A DNA stretch of 64,000 nucleotides from positions 372,001 to 436,000 of the forward strand of contig NZ_FNEG01000005.1 in assembly GCF_900100075.1 (NCBI RefSeq), in the 5' to 3' direction. Origin of the DNA: Chryseobacterium jejuense (GTDB lineage: Bacteria > Bacteroidota > Bacteroidia > Flavobacteriales > Weeksellaceae). Below, one piece after another: positions 53,486 to 62,433 of this stretch (within the stretch, counting starts at the first letter, position 1; every line of letters begins with the position of its first letter). The notes beneath the pieces were generated by a model, which worked only from the letters and a program-made list of their open reading frames with translations, was not told the DNA's origin and searched no databases. Made by a program: the position numbers and the translations under genes.

Positions 53486-53587
53486 ATGAGTTTTTTAAGA
53501 AACATATCTGATATTTCTACCCTGAAGTCACCTATTTCAGGAGTATCTTCTGTTTCTACATTCACAACTACAACAACTTCCCCGTAA
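53486..53587 (+). CDS. thrL: Threonine operon leader peptide (attenuator)
   Basis: 33 residues, not large enough for standard ORF calling: MSFLRNISDISTLK then a Ser-rich part and STFTTTTTSP at the end. Five threonine codons in a row (ACA ACT ACA ACA ACT) plus two more nearby lie just before the stop, upstream of thrA. That is the classic design of an amino-acid attenuator: ribosome stalling on scarce threonyl-tRNA would change folding of the mRNA beyond. Symbol by analogy with E. coli thrL; not homologous in sequence. Confidence 0.8.
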   Translation: MSFLRNISDISTLKSPISGVSSVSTFTTTTTSP

Positions 53588-53646
53588 AGGGGTAAATTTT
53601 CACATATTATTTCCGGTACCCGTACTCTTTTTTCAAAGAGTAACCC
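53580..53646 (+). promoter_or_regulatory. Alternative hairpins of the threonine attenuator
   Basis: CCCC (53580-53583)/GGGG (53589-53592) with the leader stop codon in the loop; TACTCTTT (53623-53630)/AAAGAGTA (53635-53642); and a competing GGGTA (53590-53594)/TACCC (53617-53621). They suggest mutually exclusive folds before thrA. The T-run after the last hairpin is weak, so the termination step is uncertain. Confidence 0.5.
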
Positions 53647-53679
53647 ACTTATTTTCTCTAACCTCAAATAAAATAATAG

Positions 53680-56130
53680 ATGAAAATCTTAAAATTCGGC
53701 GGAACATCAGTCGCCAATTCTCAGAATATCCTTTTGGTAGAAAACATTATCAAAAAAGAATCTTCAAAAAATGATGTTGTAGTCATTGTATCAGCACTTC
53801 ATGGAATAACAGATCTTCTTATTAACGCTGCTGAATATGCCTCTGTTAAGAATGAAGATTACTTACAGCTTCTTAAAAATGCAGAAGAAAAACATTTAAA
53901 CCTTGTCAAGGAGCTGATTCCCGTTTTAGAGCAAAGCGCATTGTTAAGTTTTGTAAAAAAACACTTCAACGATCTCGAAGACTTATGCAACGGAATTTTT
54001 CTTCTTGGTGAGCTTACTCCAAGAATCAAAGATAAAATTGCCTCGTATGGAGAGTTTCTGTCATCCAGCATTATTGCAGCTAGGCTTCAGGATCAGGAAT
54101 TGGATTGTCTATGGATGAATACTGTTGAACTTATCAGAACTGACAGTAATTTCACCCATGCAAAAGTTAATTTCAATGTAACTGAAGATAACTTTAAAAA
54201 TTATTTCAAAAAACATCAGAGCCGTATATTCATTGGTCCTGGTTTTATAGCCAGTGACGAAAAAGGTCGTACTACTACATTAGGGCGCGGTGGTTCAGAT
54301 TATTCTGCAGCAATTATTGCAGCTGCCATTCACGCTGAAGAACTTCAGATATGGACAGACGTAAGTGGGATGATGACTGCCGATCCGCGTTTGGCTTCCC
54401 ATGCAAAACCTATTGCAGAAATTTCCTATCACGAAGCTATGGAGCTTTCCCATTTTGGAGCAAAAGTTATTTATCCACCCTCTATTCAGCCGGTGATGGT
54501 AAAAAATATTAACCTTAAAATTAAAAATACTTTTGATCCTGAAGCCCAGGGAACATTGGTTTCTCACAATCTGAATATTTCGGAAAATGAACAACAACAG
54601 GTAGCAGTTGGGGTTTCAAATATGGGTAATATTGCTCTTCTTACCTTAGAAGGCAGTGGAATGGTAGGAATTCCCGGTATTTCTGCTAAACTGTTTCAAT
54701 GTTTAAGCCAGGAAAAAATAAATGTTATCCTTATTACACAAGGTTCTTCGGAACATTCCATTACCATTGCAATTCATGAAAAAGATATGTTAGCTGCTGA
54801 AAATGCCATTAATGCTTCTTTTTCAGATGATATTGATTTAAAAAGAGTAGCTCCGGTCAAAATAGAAACAGGACTTTCTATTGTAGCTTTAGTAGGAGAA
54901 AACATGAAAAGCAGAAGCGGCGTAAGTGCTAAAATGTTTGGATGCCTGGGAAATAATGGAATCAATATCAGAACGATTGCACAAGGTTCTTCTGAAAGAA
55001 ATATAAGTGTGGTTATTACTGAGAAAGATGCCAGAAAAGCAGTGAATGTCCTTCATGAAGAGTTTTTTGAATCTGAAATAAAACAGATTCATCTTTACAT
55101 ATGCGGAACAGGAAATGTTGGTGCTAAACTTATCCAACAGATTTATAATCAAAATCAATATCTGAGAGAAAACCACTTCATCAGTTTAAGAATTGCCGGC
55201 CTTTCCAATAGCCGGAAAATGATCTTTGCAGACAAAGGAATTTCAGAAAAAGAATATACTAATTGGAATGAAGCCGGAGTAGAAGCATCAGCTCAAAAAT
55301 TTGCAGAAGAAATTGTAACCCGTAATCTAAGAAATTCTGTTTTTGTGGATATCACTGCAAGTGCTGAGATTCCAACAGTATATGAAAACTTGTTGAAAAG
55401 AAGTATCAATATTGTTGCCTGCAATAAAATTGCCGCTTCATCAGATTTTGAAAAGTATAAAACATTAAAAAATACTGCCAGAAATCATAACTGCAGTTTT
55501 CACTTTGAAACGAATGTAGGAGCCGGGCTTCCAGTAATAGGAACCATAAATGATCTCATCAAAAGCGGTGATAAAATAACGTCCATTGAAGCTGTTTTGA
55601 GCGGAACATTAAATTTTGTATTCAATACTTATGATGGAAGCAGAACATTTTCTGAAGTAGTAGCTCAGGCGCAGAAAGAAGGATACACAGAACCAGATCC
55701 GAGACTAGACCTTTCAGGAACTGATGTAGCAAGAAAAATATTAATTCTTGCCAGAGAAGCCGGATATCCACTTCAGTTTGAAGAGATTGAAAATATAGGT
55801 TTCCTGCCTGAAGCCTGCATGGAAGGAAGTGTAGAACATTTCTATGAAAAATTGACGGAATATGAAAGTCATTTTAAATCATTGTTCGACAATGCCCAAA
55901 AGGAAGGAAAAATATTGAAGTATACGGCAGAATTTAATGATGGAAAAGCTAAAGTAGGTTTACAGCATATAGCCCCTGGAAGTGATTTGTTCCATCTTTA
56001 TGGGAAAGATAATATTGTCATTTTTAAAACCCTGAGATATTCCGAGCAGCCATTGGTTATAAAAGGAGCAGGCGCAGGAGCTGAAGTAACAGCCAGCGGA
56101 ATTTTCGCAGACATCATCCGTTCCGTTTAA
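53680..56130 (+). CDS. thrA: Bifunctional aspartate kinase / homoserine dehydrogenase I
   Basis: 816 residues. Aspartate kinase (about 1-290: MKILKFGGTSVANS, TTLGRGGSDYSA, WTDVSGMMTADPR), two ACT regulatory modules (about 305-460: GMVGIPGISAKLFQCL, SRSGVSAKMFGCLGNNGINI), then homoserine dehydrogenase (about 465-816: YICGTGNVGAKLIQQ, ETNVGAGLPVIGTINDL, GTDVARKILILARE). It performs steps 1 and 3 of threonine synthesis. First structural gene, 11 bases before thrB. Confidence 0.96.
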   Translation: MKILKFGGTSVANSQNILLVENIIKKESSKNDVVVIVSALHGITDLLINAAEYASVKNEDYLQLLKNAEEKHLNLVKELIPVLEQSALLSFVKKHFNDLEDLCNGIFLLGELTPRIKDKIASYGEFLSSSIIAARLQDQELDCLWMNTVELIRTDSNFTHAKVNFNVTEDNFKNYFKKHQSRIFIGPGFIASDEKGRTTTLGRGGSDYSAAIIAAAIHAEELQIWTDVSGMMTADPRLASHAKPIAEISYHEAMELSHFGAKVIYPPSIQPVMVKNINLKIKNTFDPEAQGTLVSHNLNISENEQQQVAVGVSNMGNIALLTLEGSGMVGIPGISAKLFQCLSQEKINVILITQGSSEHSITIAIHEKDMLAAENAINASFSDDIDLKRVAPVKIETGLSIVALVGENMKSRSGVSAKMFGCLGNNGINIRTIAQGSSERNISVVITEKDARKAVNVLHEEFFESEIKQIHLYICGTGNVGAKLIQQIYNQNQYLRENHFISLRIAGLSNSRKMIFADKGISEKEYTNWNEAGVEASAQKFAEEIVTRNLRNSVFVDITASAEIPTVYENLLKRSINIVACNKIAASSDFEKYKTLKNTARNHNCSFHFETNVGAGLPVIGTINDLIKSGDKITSIEAVLSGTLNFVFNTYDGSRTFSEVVAQAQKEGYTEPDPRLDLSGTDVARKILILAREAGYPLQFEEIENIGFLPEACMEGSVEHFYEKLTEYESHFKSLFDNAQKEGKILKYTAEFNDGKAKVGLQHIAPGSDLFHLYGKDNIVIFKTLRYSEQPLVIKGAGAGAEVTASGIFADIIRSV

Positions 56131-56141
56131 AAACAAAAAAT

Positions 56142-57077
56142 ATGAAAAAAGTAAAATTAAAAATTCCGGCTACCGTAGCCAATCTTGTATGTGGGTTTGA
56201 TATCCTGGGGATGGCAGTTAATGAACCTTATGATGAAATGGAAATCCGTTTATTGGAAACTCCTGAAATCATCATCAAACACACAGATTCTTTTGGTCTT
56301 CCTGAAGAACCCAGTAAAAATGTTGCAGGAGTAGTGCTTTCAAAAATTCAGGAGCATTTCAATCTTAAAAATGGCTTTGAAGTTATTATTCATAAACATA
56401 TAAAACCGGGAAGCGGGCTCGGCTCCAGCGCCGCTAGCGCCGCCGGAGCCGCCGTGGGAGCCAACATTGTATTAGGAAATCTTATGTCCAAAGATGAAAT
56501 GGTGCATTTTGCCATGTTTGGAGAAGAACTTGCTTCCGGAGTTCGTCATGCTGATAATATTGCCCCATGTATTTATGGTGGAATCACTTTGGTAAAATCT
56601 ACTGATCCCATCGATATTATTCCATTGAATGCACCCAATTTATTTGTTGCCGCTGTACATCCTCAGGTGGAAGTTAAAACTTCCGATTCAAGACAGATTT
56701 TAAAGAAAAATATTACGTTGAAAAGTGCGGTTGAACAATGGGGAAATATTGCAGGGCTTGTAGCCGGTATTGAGAAAAATGATTTTGCCTTAATAGGCAG
56801 AAGCCTCAACGATGTCATTATAGAACCTGTACGAAGCATCTTAATTCCAAGATTTGATGAAATTAAATCCAAAAGCCTTCAACTTGGAGCATTAGGAGGC
56901 GGAATTTCAGGATCAGGACCATCTATTTTTATGTTGGCAGAAAAAAAAGAAACTGCAGAAAAGATTGCTGAACTGATGAAAACCATATATGACGAAATCA
57001 AAATTGACAACTTCGTCTATATCTCAAAAATAAATCCCGCAGGAATTGAAATCATTGAAGAACCAAAACTAGATTAA
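56142..57077 (+). CDS. thrB: Homoserine kinase
   Basis: 311 residues, GHMP kinase. N-terminal VKLKIPATVANLVCGFDILG, ATP-binding PGSGLGSSAASAAGAAVGAN, and the C-terminal GALGGGISGSGPSIFMLA. Makes O-phosphohomoserine for ThrC. Around 56410-56465 the DNA is strikingly GC-rich with GCC/AGC/GGC codons, unlike anything else in the window, exactly over the ATP loop. Confidence 0.96.
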   Translation: MKKVKLKIPATVANLVCGFDILGMAVNEPYDEMEIRLLETPEIIIKHTDSFGLPEEPSKNVAGVVLSKIQEHFNLKNGFEVIIHKHIKPGSGLGSSAASAAGAAVGANIVLGNLMSKDEMVHFAMFGEELASGVRHADNIAPCIYGGITLVKSTDPIDIIPLNAPNLFVAAVHPQVEVKTSDSRQILKKNITLKSAVEQWGNIAGLVAGIEKNDFALIGRSLNDVIIEPVRSILIPRFDEIKSKSLQLGALGGGISGSGPSIFMLAEKKETAEKIAELMKTIYDEIKIDNFVYISKINPAGIEIIEEPKLD

Positions 57078-57083
57078 AAACAG

Positions 57084-58388
57084 ATGCAATATTATAATTT
57101 AAAAGACAGTCAAGAAAAAGTAGATTTCAGAACTGCCACCATAAAAGGCCAGGGAAAAAATAAAGGATTATTCTTTCCTGAAAATCTTCCGTCATTCAAC
57201 GATGAATTTATTCAAAATCTTCAACAGTATTCTGATGAGGAAATCGCTTATCAATGCATGAAAGACTTTGTTGGAGATGAAATTCCTTCAGAAATACTTA
57301 AAAAGATTGTTGCTGAAACCATCAGTTTTGAAATTCCTTTGAAAAAAATTAATGATGATATCTTGGTTCTGGAGCTTTTTCACGGCCCTACCCTTGCATT
57401 CAAGGATATTGGTGCAGGATTTATGAGCAGATGCCTGTCTTATTTCTTAGAAAATCAACAGAAAAAAGTTACCGTTTTAGTTGCTACTTCCGGAGATACC
57501 GGCGGTGCTGTTGCCCATGGATTCTATGATCTTCCGGGAATAGATGTTGTTATTCTATATCCTAAAAACAGGGTAAGCCCTGTTCAGGAAAAGCAACTTA
57601 CAGCATTGGGAAAAAATATTTATGCGCTGGAAGTTAATGGCAGTTTTGATGATTGTCAAAGTCTGGTAAAACAAGCTTTCTCCAATGAGGAAATCAATAA
57701 TCAGTTATTCCTGACTTCTGCTAATTCCATTAATGTGGCAAGATGGCTTCCGCAGCAGATCTATTATTTATTAGCATTGAAACAATGGCTGAAAACAGAA
57801 AATAAAGCTCCTGTAATTTGTGTTCCAAGTGGGAATTTCGGGAATATATGTGCCGGAATTTTAGCACATCTTCGTGGTCTTCCTGCAGAACATTTTATTG
57901 CAGCCTGCAATGCTAATGATGTGATTCCTGAATATTTGAAAACTCAGAATCTCAAGCCTAAAAAATCTGTCGCTACTCTATCCAATGCAATGGACGTGGG
58001 AGATCCAAGCAATTTTGTCAGAATACTGGAGCTCTTTAACAAAGAGTTTAATCCTTTAAAAAATAAAATTTCAGGGTACTCCATTGATGATCAAAAAACT
58101 AAGGAAACAATTACGGAAGTCTACAACAGAGATCATTATATTCTAGATCCTCACAGTGCTGTAGCCTTTTCTTCTCTTGAACAATACCTTAAAGAAAATC
58201 CGGGTAAAAAAGGTTTCATTTTGGGAACTGCCCATCCTGTGAAGTTTCCTGATGCCGTACAAAATGCCATCAAAACAGAAATTGAAATTCCTCAATCTCT
58301 GAATGCTCTGATGAAAAAGGAGAAAAAAACTGTAGAAATAAATGCAGATTTTGAAGAATTAAAGCGATTTTTGCTTGATAAAAATTAA
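57084..58388 (+). CDS. thrC: Threonine synthase
   Basis: 434 residues. The PLP lysine lies in HGPTLAFKDIGAGFM; ATSGDTGGAVAHGFYDLPG and PSGNFGNICAGILAH bind the cofactor phosphate. The N-terminal RTATIKGQGKNKGLFFPE is typical. It converts O-phosphohomoserine to threonine. Six bases after thrB and three before folB. Confidence 0.96.
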   Translation: MQYYNLKDSQEKVDFRTATIKGQGKNKGLFFPENLPSFNDEFIQNLQQYSDEEIAYQCMKDFVGDEIPSEILKKIVAETISFEIPLKKINDDILVLELFHGPTLAFKDIGAGFMSRCLSYFLENQQKKVTVLVATSGDTGGAVAHGFYDLPGIDVVILYPKNRVSPVQEKQLTALGKNIYALEVNGSFDDCQSLVKQAFSNEEINNQLFLTSANSINVARWLPQQIYYLLALKQWLKTENKAPVICVPSGNFGNICAGILAHLRGLPAEHFIAACNANDVIPEYLKTQNLKPKKSVATLSNAMDVGDPSNFVRILELFNKEFNPLKNKISGYSIDDQKTKETITEVYNRDHYILDPHSAVAFSSLEQYLKENPGKKGFILGTAHPVKFPDAVQNAIKTEIEIPQSLNALMKKEKKTVEINADFEELKRFLLDKN

Positions 58389-58391
58389 GTA

Positions 58392-58760
58392 ATGAGTAAG
58401 ATATATCTTGAAGATGTAAAAATATATGCCTACCACGGGGTTTTACCTGAAGAAAATATTATTGGTACCTACTATATTTTAAATGCAGAACTTCATACCG
58501 ATTTGTGGAAGGCAGCAGAATCTGATGACCTGAATGATACTATAAGTTATGCAGATATTAATGATATCATTCATCAGGAAATGAAGATCAAATCTAAACT
58601 TCTGGAACATGTTGCAGGGAGAATTATTTCAAAAATACACGACTGTTTTCCGCAAATCGACTATATCAAGCTTAAACTTACCAAAACAGCACCGCCTATG
58701 CAGGGCGAAATGAAAGGCGCAAGCATTGAACTGGAAAAAAGCTTTAAACCGGAAAATTAA
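58392..58760 (+). CDS. folB: Dihydroneopterin aldolase
   Basis: 122 residues. IYLEDVKIYAYHGVLPEENIIG (tyrosine and glutamate of the active site), DTISYADINDII and KLTKTAPPMQGEMKGASIEL (catalytic lysine) identify FolB. It cleaves dihydroneopterin to the substrate of FolK (7.6 kb gene here). It is tied to the threonine operon by a 3-base gap, so folate and threonine synthesis may be co-transcribed. Confidence 0.93.
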   Translation: MSKIYLEDVKIYAYHGVLPEENIIGTYYILNAELHTDLWKAAESDDLNDTISYADINDIIHQEMKIKSKLLEHVAGRIISKIHDCFPQIDYIKLKLTKTAPPMQGEMKGASIELEKSFKPEN

Positions 58761-58795
58761 AATCCTTATTTTTATTTCATTAAAAAAATACAAAA

Positions 58796-60160
58796 TTGAA
58801 ATTCATTAAAATATTATTTCTAGTAGCATTCATCAATGCTTTCGGTCAGGCAAGCGTTGATAATCAATTGGCAAGTTATAACTTTCCGAAGATCAAGTCC
58901 AGCATTACTATGCCGGTAACTATTCCCCTTTCAGAGCTTAGTAATATGGTTAATGCCTCTGTAAAAGACCTTATCTATCAGGATGATTCTTATACAGATA
59001 ATAATAATGACCAATTTAAAGTAAAAGTCTGGAAAACCAGACCTATCCGTTTGGTAGGCGGAACCAGTCAAAACCTTTTGATTGAAGTTCCATTAAAGAT
59101 CTGGGCAGAAAAAGGAATTGGAACCCTTGGAGTATATTCCTATCAAAATACCACTTTTGAAACGGTAATGTCCTTTAATACAACCGTTACTTTCAAAAAC
59201 AACTGGACAATTATCACCAATACTCAGCCCAACGGCTTCCGATGGGTAACAAAACCGGTATTGGACTATGGCAGAATACAGATCCCAATTACTCCTATCG
59301 TTGAAAAGAGTTTAAAAGAACAACAGGAGAAATTCTGTAAAACAATCGATCAGCAAATGGCGACTCAGCTGAATTTCCAGCAATATGCCGTGATGGCCTG
59401 GAATACCTTTGCACAGCCATTCAATATTTCAGAAGAATATAACACCTGGCTGAAAGTAAGTCCGGTGGGTGTTAATATTACGCCATTAAAATTCTATGGA
59501 AATCAGATCAATGCAACTCTTGGAATTGATATTTTCTCAGAAACATTTACAGGAAATAAACCTACTGCATCTCCCACTGTAACTTCGGCAACCAATTTTA
59601 ATTTTTCTCCTACTGTTGCTGACAAATTTCTATTACAGACAACGGCCAATATTCCTTTCACTGAAGCCAGTAATATGGCTAGAAAAACGTTCTTGAATAA
59701 AGAATTTGATATCAGAGATTCCAAAGTAAAAGTAACAGACATTAGAGTGTATGGCTTAGATAACAGAATTCTTATTGAAGCACAAACAGAAGGTTATATC
59801 AAAGGAACTGCTATTATTTCAGGAATTCCGGTATATGATGAAACCAAAAGAAAAATTGTTTTATCCGATACCAAGTTCAAACTGAAAACAATGAATATTC
59901 TTCAAAAAACAGCTTCTCTCCTGTTCCAAGGAAAAATTGTGAAAATGATTGAAGAAGAATACGGAATTCCAACTCAGGAACTTGAAGAAACATCAAGAAA
60001 AAGTATTGAAGACGCTTTCAACAAAGAATATTATAAAGGACTAAAGATGAGTGGAAAGGTATTTAACCTGAAGCCAAGTAAGATCCTTCTCAATAGTACA
60101 GGAATCACGGCAGTCATTGATACGAACGCAACTTTAAAACTTCTTGTGAACGGATTTTAA
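58796..60160 (+). CDS. DUF4403 family secreted protein
   Basis: 454 residues, TTG start. Signal peptide 1-18 (ending AFGQ). The mature part carries two similar halves that begin ITMPVTIPLSELSNMVN and LLQTTANIPFTEASNMARK, each followed by a beta-rich region (DIRDSKVKVTDIRVYG), as in the DUF4403 family. Probably periplasmic, with a lipid-binding-like tubular fold inferred from the family pattern. Its job is unknown. Confidence 0.8.
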   Translation: MKFIKILFLVAFINAFGQASVDNQLASYNFPKIKSSITMPVTIPLSELSNMVNASVKDLIYQDDSYTDNNNDQFKVKVWKTRPIRLVGGTSQNLLIEVPLKIWAEKGIGTLGVYSYQNTTFETVMSFNTTVTFKNNWTIITNTQPNGFRWVTKPVLDYGRIQIPITPIVEKSLKEQQEKFCKTIDQQMATQLNFQQYAVMAWNTFAQPFNISEEYNTWLKVSPVGVNITPLKFYGNQINATLGIDIFSETFTGNKPTASPTVTSATNFNFSPTVADKFLLQTTANIPFTEASNMARKTFLNKEFDIRDSKVKVTDIRVYGLDNRILIEAQTEGYIKGTAIISGIPVYDETKRKIVLSDTKFKLKTMNILQKTASLLFQGKIVKMIEEEYGIPTQELEETSRKSIEDAFNKEYYKGLKMSGKVFNLKPSKILLNSTGITAVIDTNATLKLLVNGF

Positions 60161-60205
60161 AGTATCTGATAAAACTCAACTAAAAAATTAATAACCATAC
60201 CATTC

Positions 60206-60703
60206 ATGACAAAAATATTAAATATTGTCGAATACAATAAAGCCTCATTAGGTAACAGATTTCTAAACAACCTACTTGACCTTTTTACATTAATCATCCT
60301 TAACATTATTATTACCTCTATATCTGATATTCTTTATGCCTTTACAGATATTGAGTTTTTCTACCTTTATGGAAATGGAGGAATAGGATGGCAAATTCTC
60401 TTTGGAAATATTAATTGTTTCATTTATTATTTTTCAATGGAACATTTTATGAACGGAAGAACAGTAGGAAAATACATTACCGGAACAAAAGTAATAAGCA
60501 CAGACGGAACCCAACCAACTTCCCAACAAATTATATATAGAAATCTTACCAGGCTTATCCCTTTTGATGGCCTTTCTTTCTTCGGAGTTAATGGATGGCA
60601 CGACAGCTGGAGTGATACAAGGGTAATTAATATTAAAAATTATATAACTGAAATTCAAGCAAAAAGCGAAATTGACGGTCTGGGAAAGAAAGAAATTGCA
60701 TGA
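60206..60703 (+). CDS. RDD family membrane protein
   Basis: 165 residues. ASLGNRFLNNLLDLF is the RDD motif variant (R, then D), followed by two or three membrane helices and the conserved SMEHFMNGRTVGKYITGTKVISTDGTQP and RNLTRLIPFDGLSF. Small inner-membrane protein, function unknown; some RDD proteins act in ion or solute movement. Confidence 0.85.
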   Translation: MTKILNIVEYNKASLGNRFLNNLLDLFTLIILNIIITSISDILYAFTDIEFFYLYGNGGIGWQILFGNINCFIYYFSMEHFMNGRTVGKYITGTKVISTDGTQPTSQQIIYRNLTRLIPFDGLSFFGVNGWHDSWSDTRVINIKNYITEIQAKSEIDGLGKKEIA

Positions 60704-60707
60704 AAAC

Positions 60708-60738
60708 TTTGGTTTGTATTGAAATTTAGCTATATTTG
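60708..60738 (+). promoter_or_regulatory. Promoter of tRNA-Cys
   Basis: TTTG (60708-60711), 19 bases, TATATTTG (60731-60738): both boxes match. The tRNA starts 25 bases downstream. Confidence 0.65.
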
Positions 60739-60762
60739 CACACCTCAAAAATGGTAAAACAT

Positions 60763-60833
60763 GGTACTTTGGCCGAGCGGCTAGGCAGTGGTCTGCAACA
60801 CCATCTACAGCGGTTCGAATCCGCTAGGTACCT
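60763..60833 (+). tRNA. tRNA-Cys (anticodon GCA)
   Basis: 71 bases. Acceptor stem GGTACTT pairs with AGGTACC, D-arm GCCGAGCGGCTAGGC, anticodon loop CTGCAAC with GCA, T-arm with GGTTCGAATCC and discriminator T. CCA is not encoded. A terminator follows within 6 bases. Confidence 0.95.
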
Positions 60834-60838
60834 CTTTA

Positions 60839-60870
60839 AAACCTCTAAATTTTATTTAGAGGTTTTTTTT
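60839..60870 (+). terminator. Terminator after tRNA-Cys
   Basis: AAACCTCTAAA (60839-60849) and TTTAGAGGTTT (60855-60865), then a run of T. Confidence 0.9.
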
Positions 60871-61542
60871 ATGTAGTTTAAGCAATATAATTTCCCACAA
60901 GCTTAAAAAGAATCCATAAAATTGATTCCATATTTGCTCTCTTAAAAATACAGCTGAAGATATTAAACCTTTGCATCAAATTAAATCACATTAATCTAAA
61001 TTATATCTGCACCTTCCTACTCTAACCCATTACCATCAAACAAAACAAACTCTTCCACTCAGGAGGAGCTTTCTCAATAATAAAAAAGTAATGATAAATG
61101 AACCTTGATACCGCCTTTTATGAGTACCATCATATAGGAACAAAAAAAATCCTCGGAAATTCCGAGGATAAAAACTAATAACCATGAAAACTCAAATTAA
61201 ACATGAGTTGCATTGGTATATTGAAAAATCGTGCCAAGAATTACTTTTTTGAAAAAAAAAACAAAATTTTCTTCATAAACAGAGAAAATACAATTAAAAA
61301 ATTAATACTCAAAACATATTGAACTTTAAACATATACAAATAATAACTCCACTAAACACCACACAACAACATTCAAGACTCTCAATAATTAACAATTTAA
61401 TAATTTGAAAAAACTTTAAAATAAAAAACTAGACAAAGAAGAGAAATTCTTCAAAATACAGCATAAAGCCAAAGAAGACAGAAAAAATTACAACTTGGCA
61501 CAATTTATTCTCCTATTTAACATAACATTCAAATCTAATATC
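60871..61542. other. 672-base gene-poor stretch
   Basis: Very AT-rich. The only structure is a hairpin of ATCCTCGGAA (61149-61158) and TTCCGAGGAT (61160-61169), with an A-run on its left (a U-tract if read on the minus strand). A short frame at 61183-61251 (22 codons, MKTQIKHELHWY...) follows it, without known homology. No full-size gene is supported on either strand. Confidence 0.5.
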
Positions 61543-61770
61543 ATGTCACAAAAACAGTTTAAAAAAGCAGATTTTGCTCCAAACGATGAAGAGCAATATC
61601 AGATTGAGTTTAAAATAACAGAAATCGGAGAAGGAATAGACCTTATCGTACAAAGACTGAATGAAAAAGGAGAATATGAAATGGTACAAGCTCCTGTTAG
61701 AAGATTAAATGACCGAATATTTATAGTTTGGGATCATCCCTTTGATGGCAGACTCATTTTTGATGAATAG
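61543..61770 (+). CDS. Small uncharacterised protein
   Basis: 75 residues from ATG 61543 (MSQKQFKKADFAP); the longer frame adds a hydrophobic segment from a non-standard position. The rest reads EEQYQIEFKITEIGEGIDLI and VRRLNDRIFIVWDHPFDGRLIFDE: soluble, beta-rich, acidic, no signal peptide. No family recognised. Confidence 0.6.
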   Translation: MSQKQFKKADFAPNDEEQYQIEFKITEIGEGIDLIVQRLNEKGEYEMVQAPVRRLNDRIFIVWDHPFDGRLIFDE

Positions 61771-61779
61771 AAATACAAA

Positions 61780-61801
61780 AGGCCTCCCTTTCAGGAGGCC
61801 T
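61780..61801. terminator. GC-rich hairpin after the small gene
   Basis: AGGCCTCC (61780-61787) and GGAGGCCT (61794-61801) with a 6-base loop. The plus-strand side lacks a T-run, so termination is uncertain. Confidence 0.45.
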
Positions 61802-61928
61802 AAAAAACACAAATGATGAAAAAAATCTATTCAGAAAAATCCAAACAGAATATAGTGTAAACTGCTTATATCTCTCATCCGTAAATAGTTTTGAAATATT
61901 CAACAGTTATTAATTACTGTACATTGAT

Positions 61929-61951
61929 TAAAAAATCCTCATTCGAGGATT
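61929..61951 (-). terminator. Terminator of the minus-strand secreted protein gene
   Basis: AATCCTC (61934-61940) and GAGGATT (61945-61951), with the A-run at 61929-61935 as U-tract on the minus strand. Confidence 0.65.
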
Positions 61952-61986
61952 GGTAAATGTAGATAAATATTTTGTCTTTCACAAAG

Positions 61987-62433
61987 TTATTCTTCCCATG
62001 TGATTGGAACATATATAGTAATGTATCCGTCATCATCTATATTATCATCCGATACAGTAGCCATTACTGTTCCATAACCTACCCAGCCCCCTTGGCCTTG
62101 GATTCCTGAAAACTCATAAGTTCCTTCTGGAAGATCTTCCTCAGAATATTGTGGAAGCGCACCGTAATTGTATTGCCCAGTAAAATATTCATCTCCTGTA
62201 GCTGTATTTTTGGCAACAAAACCTCCCAGGTCAAATCCTGACCCTGAAAGCATTTTTGTTCCACTTTTGGATATAAGTCCATAACGAACAGGATATGTTT
62301 TTGTTTTTGCGTCCTGAACAGAAACTTCTGTACAAGCTTTAGAAGGAGCTTCTACAACATCAGTAGAAGAAAACGAAGTGGTAACAGTCAGCAAACCTAC
62401 TACAGCTGCCACTGTAAAAATTGATTTTTTCAT
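61987..62433 (-). CDS. Uncharacterised secreted protein
   Basis: 148 residues. Signal peptide about 1-21 (LLTVTTSFSS). The mature part starts with a low-complexity acidic/serine stretch and then a beta-rich domain with GSGFDLGGFVAKN, GQYNYGALPQYSEEDLPEGTYEFSG and YITIYVPITWEE, reminiscent of small immunoglobulin-like or calcium-independent secreted proteins. One cysteine. No family recognised. Confidence 0.65.
   Translation of the reverse strand: MKKSIFTVAAVVGLLTVTTSFSSTDVVEAPSKACTEVSVQDAKTKTYPVRYGLISKSGTKMLSGSGFDLGGFVAKNTATGDEYFTGQYNYGALPQYSEEDLPEGTYEFSGIQGQGGWVGYGTVMATVSDDNIDDDGYITIYVPITWEE

Noticed and set aside
53434..53667. Minus-strand ORF of 77 residues over the thr leader
   Set aside because: It is antisense to the leader peptide and promoter; its valine and threonine-like runs are the complement of the Thr codon run and hairpins.
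61183..61251. 22-codon frame after the hairpin in the tRNA-Cys downstream gap
   Set aside because: No leader, lipobox or similarity, and such short frames are expected by chance in AT-rich DNA. Mentioned only as part of the gap description.
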